A DNA stretch of 64,000 bases from Pyronema omphalodes. Its lineage: Eukaryota; Ascomycota; Pezizomycetes; Pezizales; Pyronemataceae. Positions 20,613 to 32,506 of this stretch are shown here, piece by piece (within the stretch, counting starts at the first letter, position 1; every line of letters starts with the position of its first letter). The position numbers were made by a program, and so were the translations under genes. The stretch spans positions 1 to 64,000 of the forward strand of contig JAJJXM010000027.1 of the NCBI GenBank assembly GCA_024516155.1, read 5' to 3'. The notes beneath the pieces were generated by a model that made no database searches, was not told where the DNA came from, and was given only the letters and a program-made list of their open reading frames with translations.

Positions 20613-23600
20613 CTATTTCGTAGGACTGGTGGGCCAACTGGGCGTCGTGCTCCGCTTCGATATTGAATCGCGAACAGTATCCCGAACTCCGCTGCGACTG
20701 AATAACATGCTTCTCAACTTTTGATTTTCCTCGCGAACTAATGACATCTCGCTCCGTAATCCTTCTAGCGCTGCATTCTGATCGTGAAATTGTTTCGTCA
20801 TATCGGCACGCATTTCCTGCATTTGTTGAAGCATTGCACTTTGCATATTCGCCAGAGCAGCTTTGATTATATCTTCGATAGTCTGTCCAACTGCATTCGC
20901 AGAATTTTCAGGCGGGTTGACGACACTACTAGTTTTTCTCAGAGATGTCTGGAGCGAGTCACTCCGTCTGCTGATATCAATCTGTGTGTTTGGATTTGCA
21001 AACAAAGGAGAAGGTTGAAGACTTTGGTTCACATTCTCACTAAACTCCGAAGGCATCAATAAAGACGAGCTCAACATAGGCGTAGGCTGAATCCCGTCAG
21101 TAGCAGGATGAGGCGTATCCGACCAAGAAACAGTCTTCCGACTCTTAGAAGAACGACTAGTGGATGTAGAGCGAGAAAGATCAAGAGTGGTTTCACGGAC
21201 TGGACTATGCAATGAGCTTTCATCCGCAACCTTCTTACGTTTGCGGTCAAGGCGGCGAGCGGCACGGGAGTTCATGGTTTGTGCTAGCCAGATATCCTGT
21301 TCCTGCTCCTCTTCCTCTGTGGGGGCTTCTGCAGGTTCATATGTTGATTCGCTGATGGGAAGCGTGCTGCTGAGTATTGTCTTTTTTGTGGCACTGCTGG
21401 TAGTCTTGGTAATAGAGGGAGGGGGTGGTTGTGGTACCCCAGTTTCATGATTGATTTGGATATCCTTTGGGTCTGCCTGGAGACCAGCACCGGGAGCACT
21501 ATTGGCTTTCCTAGCGAGAATCTCCCGCGGTTCAGTTGGCCCGCCTATGGGTGTGCTCTTAGCCCCAGGGGGCGGCATCTTGGTAGCAGGTGGTGGAGCA
21601 ACAGCATTAGAACTGCCCGAGCTCTTAGATTTGCCAGAGAATAATGCACGAATGCTCTTAATTTCGCTCAATATCCGGCCATCGTCAGTTCGCTCATCCA
21701 CCTTGACTTGCTTGGAACCCCCAATAACAGTTGATACACCTTCAAAGACAGATGTACCTTGAGAGCTGCTGTGACCGGTCATCTCATCCGTGGAAGTCTT
21801 GTTCTGTTCATCCGTCTGGAATACTTGAAATACATCCTGTACTGCCACCTTTTGTTGTCCATGCTCCTTGGGTTTTGGAGGCGCAAGGTCAGGCACTTTG
21901 TCTTCCCACAGCTGCGGGGCACTTATTGCGCTACGATGGTCACTACCCTGTTCTGAAGCGCGCACACGCGGGTCTGATGACCTAACGGCACTCTCAGCTT
22001 TTTTTTCCAGTAGAGATGCAGATTTTGCAGGCCGCTTTCGTTTGACAGGGCTGAAAAGATTCATGTAACCTTGATCGGCTGCCTCCTCAAGGGCATTATG
22101 CACTGGTGGTGAGAATATTCTGGCACCACGTTGTCCAGCAGGTTCCGTCTCGGTGCTTGGTGAAAGTATAACATCATCCGCAATAGGCGGGGAGCTATGG
22201 GGTACTGGGTTGGGATCCTGAACCGTTAGCGGACGGGCTGATTTTGAAAACCGAGTGCGTGTTCTTGGGGAACGGTCAAAAGCAGCTTTGCGGAGAGGTG
22301 AATCGGGTTCCGGTGTAGCAAGTAAGTCGCCATCTGGAAGGCTAACGTCGCCATAAACCTAAAACTATTAATAGGGCTTCTATCACGAGCAGCATAAATT
22401 TACCCATTCCACGTCAATAACGTTTTCTCCGTTTGTGTCAACTATCCTTTCCGCAATCTTGTTGCCGTTTCCGTCGTAAACCAAACATCTTCCATGCACG
22501 GTTCCAATGCTGATGAGATATCCACCAAGCTCCTCCTTCCTGTTATCCGTTCCGGCGGCAATTTCACGAATTGTTAGCCCTGTTGCTGGAGCACCAATAT
22601 GCCAGCTTCCGACGGTATCTCCTTTTTCGAAATCCACCAGAAAACACCTTCCGTCCTCCCCCACTGTTACCGCACGGCTTCGTTGTCCAGGCACAAATTC
22701 CGCTCCGGTGATACCTGAAGAGCCAGCAATGCTAGGGTCATGCAGGTGGCGGAATGCATGTATCCCTTTTGCGTGACACCGAACAACACCCAACCCCGCA
22801 TTCTCTTTTTTATCGTTCTTTGCAATTGGTAATTTTGTATAGTCAAAGGCGGCTAATACGCCATCCCCAAACGCTAAGAGGAACAATGATTTGCGATTTG
22901 GATGGAATGCGCACGAAACGACTGGTGCAGAGGAACAAGAAGGCGCCAGCGAAACGGTTGTAGCGAGCATCTGGTTGTAGATCTGTACAGTTGGCGGATT
23001 GGCGGAACCCGACAGGATTAGGTTGGAATCACATGAAACAGCGAATGCAGTGATTGGAGACGAGTGGGATTTAGCTGCATCGACAACACGATTTTCCGAG
23101 ATCGAGTACGATTGAACACTATTATGAAGCGAATCCGTGTAGAACAGGTGGCGGGAGTCATGGGAGTATTGAAGGAGACGGCATCGCTGTTATCTTGTCA
23201 GCAGAGTTGTAGGTAAGGTGAATTGTAATTCAAACCTGTGTTCCCTTCAGCCTATACGACTTGTCCTGGCCATCTTTAATTTGGTGGAGAATCACCACCT
23301 GGGCATCTGCAATAGCTAGAAGCGAACCTGTAGATCCGTGAGTGCCTGACCGGAAGTCCGAGCTCTGAAGAACATACCATCTTGAGCTCTTTTTGCTGCA
23401 ACAATGCCGCGAGAAGAGGACGTAAAGATGGGTTCACAGCCTTTGATATCCCATGCACAAATTTTGCTGTTTAGAGTGATAAAAAGCTTCCATTTAGGGT
23501 CGTCATCGAAGGGAGCAGTGGGCGAGGGTTGCCGATGCGCAGGAACCTGTGGGGCACGAGTTCTGGACTGGCGCGTGGCACGACTACCACGCGCAGACTT

Positions 23601-23651
23601 AGACGTTGACGGAGAGGCGTAGGTGGGCATCAGAATGGTCGGAAGTGACAT
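20613..23651 (-). CDS. NEDD1/GCP-WD-like WD40 protein with C-terminal coiled coil
   Basis: Four exons (23651-23378, 23327-23236, 23186-22404, 22358-20613; introns 50, 49 and 45 nt) give about 964 residues. Roughly the first 380 residues form WD40-type beta-propeller repeats (KLFITLNSKICAWDIKG, SPITAFAVSCDSNLILSGS, VVSCAFHPNRKSLFLLAFGDG, ITGAEFVPGQRSRAVTVGEDG). Then comes a long disordered, phosphorylatable Ser/Pro-rich region (NLFSPVKRKRP, VSWSDTPHP) and a terminal coiled coil near 875-936 containing MTKQFHDQNAALEGLRSEM and REENQKLRSMLF. This matches the layout and coiled-coil wording of NEDD1, which tethers gamma-tubulin ring complexes to microtubule-organising centres. That role is inferred from family resemblance. 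Start 23651 (MSLPTIL) or 23630 (MPTYASP) are both possible. Confidence 0.8.
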
Positions 23652-24342
23652 TCGACGCCGGCACCATTGATAAAAGCAAAAGTCAGTGAAACAAACCCTG
23701 CACTGATGGTATATAAAAGTCGAGGCAAGCCAGCGGTGTTGTGTCGTTCCATGCGCGTGTGTCTCAGAGCCATGTGACCTGTAAATAGGTTTAACCATAT
23801 CTGACTGGTACGCGTCAGATTAGATTGATAAGATTGTAAATTAAGCTTTTTTCGCTGCGACGACGACGCCGGACCCAAGCATCGATTCGACTAACCAAAA
23901 AGAGGCATCTGAATAATCTTTAAAAATCCAGCTAGCCGAATCCGTATGTTCGAGTGATACGCTTCAACACCCCACTAACCAAATCAACACATTCGAGTGA
24001 CTCCCGAAGACCCGCCAATCACTGGATGCAGCTGTCGATGTCACTCTCTCGCTGCCAGCCAACCAACGTAGGCCAGCTTGCAGGAAACCCAAAGTGTGCC
24101 GTACAACTTCAATTCGCCGTCCACACGCTTCTTGAATGGCTTTTACAGCTCCTGCAGCTGTGTTGCGACGAAATTGTCTGAATCCTGAGCTTCATTTTTG
24201 TACTTATTAAGGCCATGTTTGCGGCTGCCGCCACCCACAAACACCCGTTTAGAGTCTACGTTCATCCATGAGCACGGTGCAACTTATGAAAAAGCTCAGC
24301 CCCCCCCAACCTTAAGCTCATTGCAACAGACATCGCCCGACA
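23652..24342. promoter_or_regulatory. Shared upstream region of the NEDD1-like and IKS kinase genes
   Basis: The two genes are divergently transcribed, and their start codons are 691 bp apart. The interval contains two TTCGAGTGA words (23949 and 23993) resembling the repeat upstream of the heat-shock gene. Its reading frames are short and unrecognised. No clear TATA or CCAAT arrangement was identified. Confidence 0.4.
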
Positions 24343-26873
24343 ATGTCGTTGATACGCTACAGCTCCGACGACTCGAGAAGCATCGTATTGTAAGTGCATC
24401 GCGAGCTGTTCATGCTTTTGCTAGCTTTCACGCGAGGTAATTGGCAAGACCGCTGACAGCTGGTTTCGCGTTTCAAACACAGACGTCATCAGCAAACCCT
24501 TGTTCTCTACGATCGAAATTCCCATCAAATCATCCTCCGCGAAGCCGCGCCCAGCTCACCAGCTGTGAAAGACCCGAATGCATCATGTCCGCTCTGTAAA
24601 AGACCTATGCACAACCACCATGGGGACGAACCCGCTACTGATCCCCTCGGGTCCGGTATTCCACACCGATCGCGAAGTACGACACCTATCGCCGAATCCG
24701 GCTTCGTGGATCAACAATACTTTCGCATGCTCAAAGCCTCGTAAGCTGCACTTTGGGAGCTTGTGCACCCCACAGCAACAGCTGACAGTCACACAGGACT
24801 ACTCGAGGTGCGGATATACACAGCTCAGGTCAACTACCCGAGTCCAGACTCGATCCACTCGAATCTGGGGACGAGTTCTTAGAGACAGATTACGCGAAAA
24901 GCAGTCAGAAGGATACTGGAATTAAGTCGAGTGCTTTCAGTCCCGGCTATTTCGAGAGGTTTATACCCTAATTCCTTGAGAATGATTGGTGCTCACAGAA
25001 ACCAGATTCTTTGTCCAGGAAAAGGAACTCGGACGAGGAGGTAAAGGAGTTGTCCTGCTAGTCCGACATGTTCTAGATGGTGTCTCACTTGGCCAGTTTG
25101 CGTGCAAAAGGGTTCCAGTTGGTGAATAGAATCCCGTCCAAGCTACTGGATAATCGTTTGACTAGCCTAGGAAACAACCACGAATGGCTAGAGAAAGTTT
25201 TGGTCGAAGTTCAGCTCCTACAAACATTGTCTCATGCCAATTTGGTGTCATATCGCCATGTCTGGCTTGAAGACACAAAAATTACCGGTATGTTTCGCCG
25301 ACACTGTGACCCGGATGCACTAACAGACTGTTCCAGCTTTTGGTCCCAAAGTGCCATGTGCATTTATCCTTCAACAGGTATTATCTGCATCGCTCTTTCC
25401 GTTATTGAGAGCAATCTGACTTTATCCAAAATCAGTATTGTAACTCCGGAGACCTTCATAACTACGTTCTAGGCCCTATGAAAGTACCTACCCTTGAACA
25501 GAGGAAAGCACAACTCCGCAGAAATCGGGGGCAGCCGGTACCACCTATGTTCGAACCTCGTCGACTACCCTTCGAGCAAATCATCTCATTCTTCAGAGAC
25601 ATTGCAGAGGGCTTGCAATGTTTGCACTCTAATGGTTTCATCCATAGAGATCTTAAGCCCCAGAACTGTCTTCTGCATCATTCGGGAATACCAGGTGACC
25701 AACTGAGAGTTTTGGTCAGTGATTTTGGTGAGGTGCAGGCGAAGAATGAAACCCGGAAATCTACCGGTAGCACTGGTACAATTGCGTACTGTGCACCGGA
25801 GGTTTTGAGACGAGGTAAGCGTGAAATCAATTACCCAATCGATCATCCATCTCGGTCTATACTGACATGCTACAGTGAGTCCTGGTGGTGCATATGAGAA
25901 TTTCACAACTAAATCGGACATCTTTTCTCTCGGGATGATCTTGCATTTCATGAGTTTTGGAAAGCTCCCTTACGCCGGAGCCGATCAAATCAACGAAGAA
26001 AATGAAGATCTGGATGCACTTCGAGAGGAAATTTCGGCCTGGCAAGGACTGAATGAAGAGGAGAAAATCAGGACTGATCTACCCGAGCGCTTGTATCACT
26101 CTCTCAAAACTCTCATCAATCCCGACCCGAATGTCCGTCCTTCGGCCGAAGATATCCTAAAAGGAATTGAGATGAGGATCGGTGAGGAATCGCCATCACC
26201 ACTAGTACGTCATATAATCCAGTGTAACGTACCAAGACTAACCAGGTACTAGAGACGTGGATCCGCGATGCTGCAACAAAACGTGGCCGACATGGACGAG
26301 AGTCAACACTTAGGTTTCCGAAGAATATCACCAGTTGCCGACAGCCCGCAATCTCTAACGCCGCCGAATACTTCATACGTTGATTCGAAGTTGCATGCAG
26401 ACTACAGACCGGCTCGAAATGGCGCTTCCACTACCTCGGAGCGACGAAAAACTACGCAGCCGGGGATAACAACACCGGCTTCAAAGCTGAGCCAAAGCTC
26501 ACAGCCACCTGCAACCCCGCCATTGGCGCCGAATGCTGGAGGGATAAGTGAATCCTCTCTCATGCTAATACCCCACGCGGGACACGTTGCAATACCCGAA
26601 CGGCCTCTCGTTGACCACATGTTATTGTCCAATAGACTACTGGGGCAGGACTATATGATAGCTAAGATTGTGGTGTTTTTCATCAAACTGGTGACGTTGA
26701 CTCAGCCCTGCATGCCCGCAGCGGCTCGGCCGTTAATCTACTACCCCATGCTTTGCCTTGCCATCATTGATTTTATGGCACCACAGTTGGCGCTAACAAC
26801 TATTCTTCTGATTGCTCATTTCGTATTATTATCAATTATATACCTGTATGTGGGTTTGTGTAGTCCTTTATAG
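24343..26873 (+). CDS. IKS1: IKS-type serine/threonine protein kinase
   Basis: Nine exons (24343-24389, 24483-24740, 24797-24958, 25006-25121, 25171-25287, 25337-25377, 25436-25814, 25876-26204, 26253-26873) close in frame into about 689 residues. The N-terminus (MSLIRY, SIVLRHQQTLVLYDR) and a CPLCKRPM Cys pair are typical of fungal Iks kinases. The kinase domain has a GRGGKGVV loop (from G165), FACKRV lysine K190, HRDLKPQN with D319, DFG D343 and a CAPE motif. The family's long SFFRDIAEGLQCLHSNGFIHRD and TKSDIFSLGMILHFM segments are present. The C-terminal exon ends with hydrophobic, probably membrane-associated segments (VVFFIKLVTL, LLIAHFVLLSIIY). All catalytic residues are present, so it should be active. 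The biological role in filamentous fungi is not defined by the sequence. Exon 1 is only 47 nt. Confidence 0.92.
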
Positions 26874-27434
26874 TCGTGGATAACTGTATGATTTTTATTG
26901 TAAAAGATACAATTCACTTTTTTGTTGTTCTAGCGGCGGGTAGTACTTGGGATGTGTGGATGAAGGAGAAGTGGGTATGTAGGTCAAGGTCAGTGTACTC
27001 TACACACACAACATCGGAAATCATATCGGATATCCATTTCATCGATGCGTTCCAATGCATTCCAGAGGAAAGCCACGGTCCTGCGCATGCCAACCAGCCC
27101 GATTCCGAAGAGATCCTAGGGTACCGTTTTATTCTAGACCTCGCTACATCATACAAGGATGGTTTTAGCACATAACAATTTCTGGGTACGCCCCGAGACA
27201 GCGCTATGATTAGCCACAAAATACGATCGGACCTTCAACCAATCCATCCATTCCATTCCAGTTAACATCCAAGTTGCACTTCGACGTTACAATGATAACC
27301 CAACTACCCCCATCGATGGTATACTTTAATCGGGTGGGCCGACGTATCTAGACTGGAATTGACACCAATTATCTCCCGACCAAGAAATGATAGAAAACCG
27401 ATAGCATGCACCATCGTTCTCCTTCTCCATCGAA
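26874..27434. other. Intergenic spacer
   Basis: This follows the kinase gene. Frames at 26876-27175 (+) and 26914-27219 (-) overlap each other and have no recognised product. I see no gene. Confidence 0.5.
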
Positions 27435-28343
27435 ATGTCAGACGATAATATCACCCCGCAATACATCAACTTCCCCTCTCCACCACCAACCGCATGCCTA
27501 AGCCCACCTCCTACGGCTGGCACCTACTCCACAGACATCGAAGCAACGGATTACCAAACCCACCTCCTTGCAAAACACCGAGAGCATCGCGAAAATCGGC
27601 AGTCTCAAAACTCCCAACTCACACTTTACAATAATACTACCACCGGCAATGAATCCTTCCCAGAAAACAGCCAACACTCCTGCACTCCCACCCCAACGAC
27701 GGTCATCACCCTGACCGGTATCAGCTGCAAACGAACCATGGAACTATGTCCTCGATGCCCACCATCATTAACCCTCGCCAAACTCGTCGCAATAATAAAA
27801 GCAGACAAAAAGGAATGCTGGATCCCTGCTAAAGAAATCGATATAGCCACTGTTGGAAGCAATGGAAAATGGTTAGGGGATCGTTTTTCTATTCTTCCTC
27901 GCCAAGAGATATTATTTCCAGTATCTAAGGGATCTGGAGAATGGAGGAGGAAGATACTTCGTGGATCTAGCAATAATGAGAAAAGAAGGACTAGGTTAGG
28001 GGAAATTGATTTAGAGGCTGCTAGAGGCTCTATAAGCACCGCTGCAAATCGGCCAGAGAATTCGGAGGATATGCAACGCCTCAGTATTGTCCTCCAGGAG
28101 ATGGCTAGCGAGTTACGAGTGGTGGAATTACGGCTGTGTAGAGCCAAGGGAGAGGTACATACATACCGAGCAGTAGCTGTGGTGGCGGTTATTCTGGTGG
28201 TATTGGCAGCAGCGGCTTGTAGTTGGATTAAGTCGGGAGGTGTTTGGGTTCAGAGTATCGCAGGTATGTGTACTCTTGTAAGTGGTGAGGAATACATATC
28301 ATGGATGGCACTGGCGGGGCAAGTGATGCCGTCTGCACCCTGA
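27435..28343 (+). CDS. Orphan protein with one C-terminal transmembrane segment
   Basis: A single 302-codon frame begins MSDDNITPQYINFPSPPPT. The first 90 residues are Pro/Thr/Asn-rich and probably disordered. The middle contains one Cys pair (LCPRCPP) and a basic stretch (EWRRKILRGSSNNEKRR). An amphipathic helix (LSIVLQEMASELRVVELRL) leads into one strongly hydrophobic segment (VAVVAVILVVLAAAACSWI, about residues 246-265). The predicted topology is a cytosolic N-terminal domain with a single membrane anchor. I do not recognise a family. The coding strand is C-rich in the first half and G-rich in the second, as in neighbouring accepted genes, which supports it being real. Confidence 0.6.
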   Translation: MSDDNITPQYINFPSPPPTACLSPPPTAGTYSTDIEATDYQTHLLAKHREHRENRQSQNSQLTLYNNTTTGNESFPENSQHSCTPTPTTVITLTGISCKRTMELCPRCPPSLTLAKLVAIIKADKKECWIPAKEIDIATVGSNGKWLGDRFSILPRQEILFPVSKGSGEWRRKILRGSSNNEKRRTRLGEIDLEAARGSISTAANRPENSEDMQRLSIVLQEMASELRVVELRLCRAKGEVHTYRAVAVVAVILVVLAAAACSWIKSGGVWVQSIAGMCTLVSGEEYISWMALAGQVMPSAP

Positions 28344-30535
28344 TTTGAAGTTCTTTTTGAGAGAGGAAGGATCATGAGCTAATGTTTAAGTGGCGATTGC
28401 AGTTAATCTTGTGAGTAGTATGGTTTTTGGTGCGGTGGCTTGGGCATTCTGGAGACCGAGAGATGAATAGATGGTTGGTAGTTGGCGGTAGGTATCCTGC
28501 GACATTTCGATATTTCGACATTTCAACATTTAGATGTTTCGACAAAGAATTTTGTGGTGGATTTGGCAATGGTCTCGACATTCTTGAACTGCAACCGTAT
28601 ATTTGGTCATTGAGATAGAAACAATCGGCTTGGCAGACGACAGAAACATCAAGATTCGAGAATAAATCCAATGTTTTACAACGGCGTTATTACGGTTACG
28701 TTTGGGGAGGAGGCGATGGGGGGTTACTTTGAGTTTTTCGATGGATAATAGGGACAGGATTACAGTATTGCATACACGGACTGGAGTTTGGATTTTGTTT
28801 TTTTTAAGCATAGGTTATCGAGTTTTAACTGTATTTGTACGCCCAGATCACTCTTTTTTGAAGAATATATATTTTCTTTGAAATCTACATTATATCCAGG
28901 ATTACTGTGAACAAAATATCTTTAATGCCCACAACCCTTCAAATTTTTAAAATTCCGACGATGCTACATCAATAGCTGTTGCTTGAGAATCCAAGAACCC
29001 AAGAATCTAAAAAGCTTAGACACTAGTTCCGGGAACTATGTTGGGTCTTGGTTACATTGCGCACGCCCACATGCTGCCGATATCCAAAATTATGACTCGT
29101 TACCACTCCCACCGTGTACCTATGCTGATTACTAATCTTCAACCCCCCCCTCAATGTCAACGTGCACGATAACAACCCGAACTTGGAACTTGGAACTTGG
29201 AACTCTGAACGCAGAACGCAGAACTCCTGAACATCATCATATTCACAATTCGTTCCCTGGGCATCGACATACTCCTATGTTTCCCGAAAATCCCGGGAAT
29301 CCCGAAAATACATGTATCGACCATGGAAAGGGGAAGGGGGAAAGGAAACCCGGTATATGGAAAAAACGGCATCGCTTTCGAACGGTAAAATGTATAGTTT
29401 AATCCGTGCACGGCGACGTTTGGCCACCCCCCCCCCCCCCCCCCCCCCGCGCGCCTCGCCCTCGAAGCTCAGGAGTTTAAAATCTTCTGGATTATAATGG
29501 AGGGAGATAATAAGCAACCAATACATTTTTAAGACAAGATGAATCATAACGGCAACAGTAGGCTGACTATAAAGTAAAATGTAGTAACCGGCACAGTAGT
29601 TATAATTACTTATGGGCTTAAAAGATCATCGTACTTATGTATTCTTTTTTTTGTCGGTACCGAACGGGGGTTCACTTATGGTGTCCATATAATCCCATCT
29701 CCAGCTCCAGATCTAGCCACAGTTCCAGCTCTATGAAATCTACATTATACATTCCCCGCATATCTAGGTTCCTTCCCGTGCCATACGTTACGGTACATAC
29801 AGCTCCGAATACCATCATACCTTACATAGGTCTGTGCGGAATGAAAGGCCATTTATTATAGCATAGCATAGCATAGCATAGCATAACATCCATAGCATTG
29901 TACCACCGATATAACCTATACCTTAAACATAGCTTAAACATAACCTAAACACATCTCACCCCTATTAACCCAAAACATAATGAATCACCGTATGAGCCAT
30001 GGATCGTGAGTTATAGGTTTAAGACATTCCACAAGGGGTTTCTAATAGGACAGGAGTTATTATTGGAATGAATTTTAGACGAAATTAGAGAGGCTTGGTT
30101 GGAAGATAAGCTCGTTAGTGCCCTTGTAGCGGTTTTGTAGCGAGGACTGCCAGGGCTGCTCTGAGTGCTGATGTGCATTTTGCGCCAGACAGATGGAGAT
30201 GAAGGTGAAGATGAAATAAGCCTTGCTGTGTACATATAGATAGGACCGCTGTCAGATTTATGTCAGGCATCAGGCATTAACGACGTGCAGGATACCACAC
30301 CACCAGGATACCAGGGGTTTAGGGGTTTAGGGCTAGGGCGTGGTTGTGATTTTCGGTCACTCGCTCGCTTGTCATGTTTTTTTCTCCAGATGGTATATAT
30401 GTAGATAACTCATGTAAATGATAAATAGGCTACAGCTTGAAAAAAAAAAATTCATAAATTCAGTCCGTAATATATAGGTATTTGTATAAAACATCAAAAT
30501 CAATCGCAACTTTTTCATTAACTGAACGAAAATAT
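28344..30535. other. Gene-free spacer with poly-C tract and short tandem repeats
   Basis: About 2.2 kb without a credible gene. It holds a 22-base poly-C run (29427-29448), a run of ACTTGGA(ACTTGGA) and CGCAGAA words near 29180-29225, and a GCATA pentamer array (29858-29886). Frames such as 30011-30235 (-) are short and unrecognised. Confidence 0.55.
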
Positions 30536-30732
30536 TTAAGCAATTCCCCTGGCCGCTCTCAACTTCTCTTCGAACTTCTCAAACTCGGCTTGTGCGATCT
30601 CTTCCTCTCGGTCCAAAACTTGGGTTACCATTTTGACTTCCTCAATCTGTAATATGTTAGCATGTGTCCTGTAGATGATTTATCCTACCCCAGGAATCCG
30701 CCCCAAGTCGCTCTCACTCGCCCCGCCATCAA

Positions 30733-30763
<31 letters not shown>

Positions 30764-31491
30764 GGTATGTAGCGACTTACGTAGTGCATCAACATTCCCT
30801 CAATTCCACTCTTTAATGTAACCGTTGACGAGTCACACGTCCTGCATGCTCCTCTAAGCTTAAGAAGAACCTCTCCCTTAGCCTCATCGAAACCACGGAA
30901 CTCAATATCTCCACCATCCTCCTGAATCGCCGGTCTAATCCTCGTATCCAAGAGCTCCTTGATCATAGCCACGGTCTCAGTATCACCCTCAGCCGGTGCC
31001 GTATCCTGCGCCATACTCGTCTCCCCCGCAATGACCACCGATCCTCCCGCATTAAGTGCTTCCGTGATAAGAGAAAACACCTCGGGCTTCAAGTTCGCCC
31101 AGTTGGCATCCTCATCTTTAGTAACGGTGATAAAATCCGGTCCATAGAAAACGCTACGAACACCGTCGACGGCGAAAAGTTTACGAGCTAGGGGAGAGCT
31201 GTGGGTTTCGCGGCCGTCAAGGTACTCCATTGATGAAGCTCCCTCGGGGAGAACTTGAACACCGGGAATGAACTTCAGGGCGGAAGGGTTCGGAGTAGGC
31301 TCGGTTTGAATGAACATAGACCGAGCGGGCGCGAAGGGAGTGAGGAGCTTAGGGTGGCGCGGGGCAATGGGACGGCGGTCGCGAACGAGGAGCTGGCGTG
31401 AGGTCTGGGTTGTGCTGATCTGACGAGTGGGAACAGCGACACGGGCGCGCAAGGCGCGGGTTATCAGACGGACTGCTGGTCGTGCGGGCAT
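30536..31491 (-). CDS. NFU1: NFU1-type mitochondrial iron-sulfur cluster scaffold/carrier
   Basis: Two exons (31491-30781, 30646-30536; intron 134 nt) give about 273 residues. The basic N-terminus (MPARPAVRLITRALRARVAV) is a mitochondrial presequence. The Nfu N-terminal domain starts at MFIQTEPTPNPSALKFIPG, a near-diagnostic motif. The NifU-type domain follows, with IQEDGGDIEFRGFD and the cluster-binding C216-R-T-C219. The protein delivers 4Fe-4S clusters to mitochondrial enzymes such as lipoate synthase and respiratory complexes (family knowledge). The C-terminal exon encodes the tail VTQVLDREEEIAQAEF. The intron contains a 21-base homopolymer (G in the transcript) next to a homopolymer of ten (T in the transcript). 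Confidence 0.95.
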
Positions 31492-31895
31492 TTTTGGTTG
31501 TTTTGCTGATTCGAATCTGTCTTTGGAAGTTTCGACGATCTGTCGGAGGAGACGGAGCTGGAAAAGTGATAGCCGAGAAAGTCTAGGTGAACTTATGTAT
31601 GACGCAAAGTTGCCGCTAACAAGGAGTTGTCCATTTCTAATCAACTGCGGGACCCTGGGAAAGAATTCCAAAGATAGGGAAAGTTCTTACTGTTACGGTT
31701 ACGGGTTAGAGAAATTCCTTACTGTTCTTTGCAACCATACCGATGATTAAAGATAAAATAGGCTAGACGAGGAGCAAAGATACGACAATGCTAATGTCGT
31801 GTATCACGTGATGACCCTGTGCAACGCGTCGTCGCGCCGCGCAAAAAAGTGAACTTTGAGTTCCATTCGCGATCCTGCATATCTCTACGCGCAAA
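31492..31895. promoter_or_regulatory. Divergent promoter of NFU1 and the HIT-finger gene
   Basis: 404 bp separate the two start codons. The region has a CACGTGATGA word (31806-31815, an E-box/CDE1-like CACGTG) nearer the HIT-finger gene and a GTTACGGTTACGGGTTA stretch near 31692-31708. The regulatory meaning is inferred only from arrangement. Confidence 0.35.
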
Positions 31896-32506
31896 ATGGC
31901 TACAAAAACCCCAACAGTCTGCGGTCTTTGCAACACAAATCCCTCAAAATACAAATGTCCAACATGCCAAGTTCCCTAGTATGTTCAGTTGTCCCTTTGA
32001 TGTGAAATTTTGCTGATCATGGAAGCTGTTCCCTCGTCTGCTACAAACCTCACAAGCTCGCCCACGCCGCCGAACCCGCAGTCCCAGCACCACCACCTCC
32101 TCCTCCCCCACCAGCTCCCGCCGAAAAGAAGCATAAATTCTCTGCTGTACTAGAATCCCAGGAAATCCAGTATATGCTACAGTCGAAGACGTTACGACAG
32201 CATCTACTTAATGTGTACCAAGCTACCGTGCCGCCGACTGAAGAGGAAATGGATAGAAGGAGATTTGAGGCTAGTCAGAGGCAACAAAGAGGAGGTAGAG
32301 GCCGTGGCAGAGGAAGAGGAAGGGGTAGAGGTGGCTTCTCAGGACCGCCGCCGGAAATTACGTGGAATCCTGAGAGGGCGGATAAACATGCTCTGGGGAG
32401 GTTGAAGAGGCTACGCTTAGGAGGACAGGCGGAGAATGTTGAGGTTGAAGAATTTGTGAGGAAAGTGATAGAGACATTGGATCCCACAACCAAGGAGGAA
32501 ATCTAG
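31896..32506 (+). CDS. HIT-type zinc-finger protein (ZNHIT3/Hit1-like)
   Basis: Two exons (31896-31978, 32026-32506; 47-nt intron) encode about 187 residues. The zf-HIT module is at the extreme N-terminus: C9-x2-C12, C21-x2-C24, C29-x3-C33, H37 and H41. The signature VPYCSLVCYKPHK spans the splice site. It is followed by a proline run, a helix (FSAVLESQEIQYML) and an RG-repeat tract (GGRGRGRGRGRGRGG, RNA-binding type), then EEFVRKVIETLDP. Short HIT-finger proteins of this type act in box C/D snoRNP assembly or chromatin-remodeller complexes. I favour a Hit1/ZNHIT3-type role but cannot separate the subfamilies by eye. The last zinc ligand position has H instead of the usual C. Confidence 0.88.

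Noticed and set aside
26253..26367. Alternative end of the kinase using the acceptor at 26245
   Set aside because: It gives a shorter tail ending at 26367 and loses the hydrophobic C-terminal segments typical of fungal Iks kinases. The acceptor at 26252 keeps them in frame.
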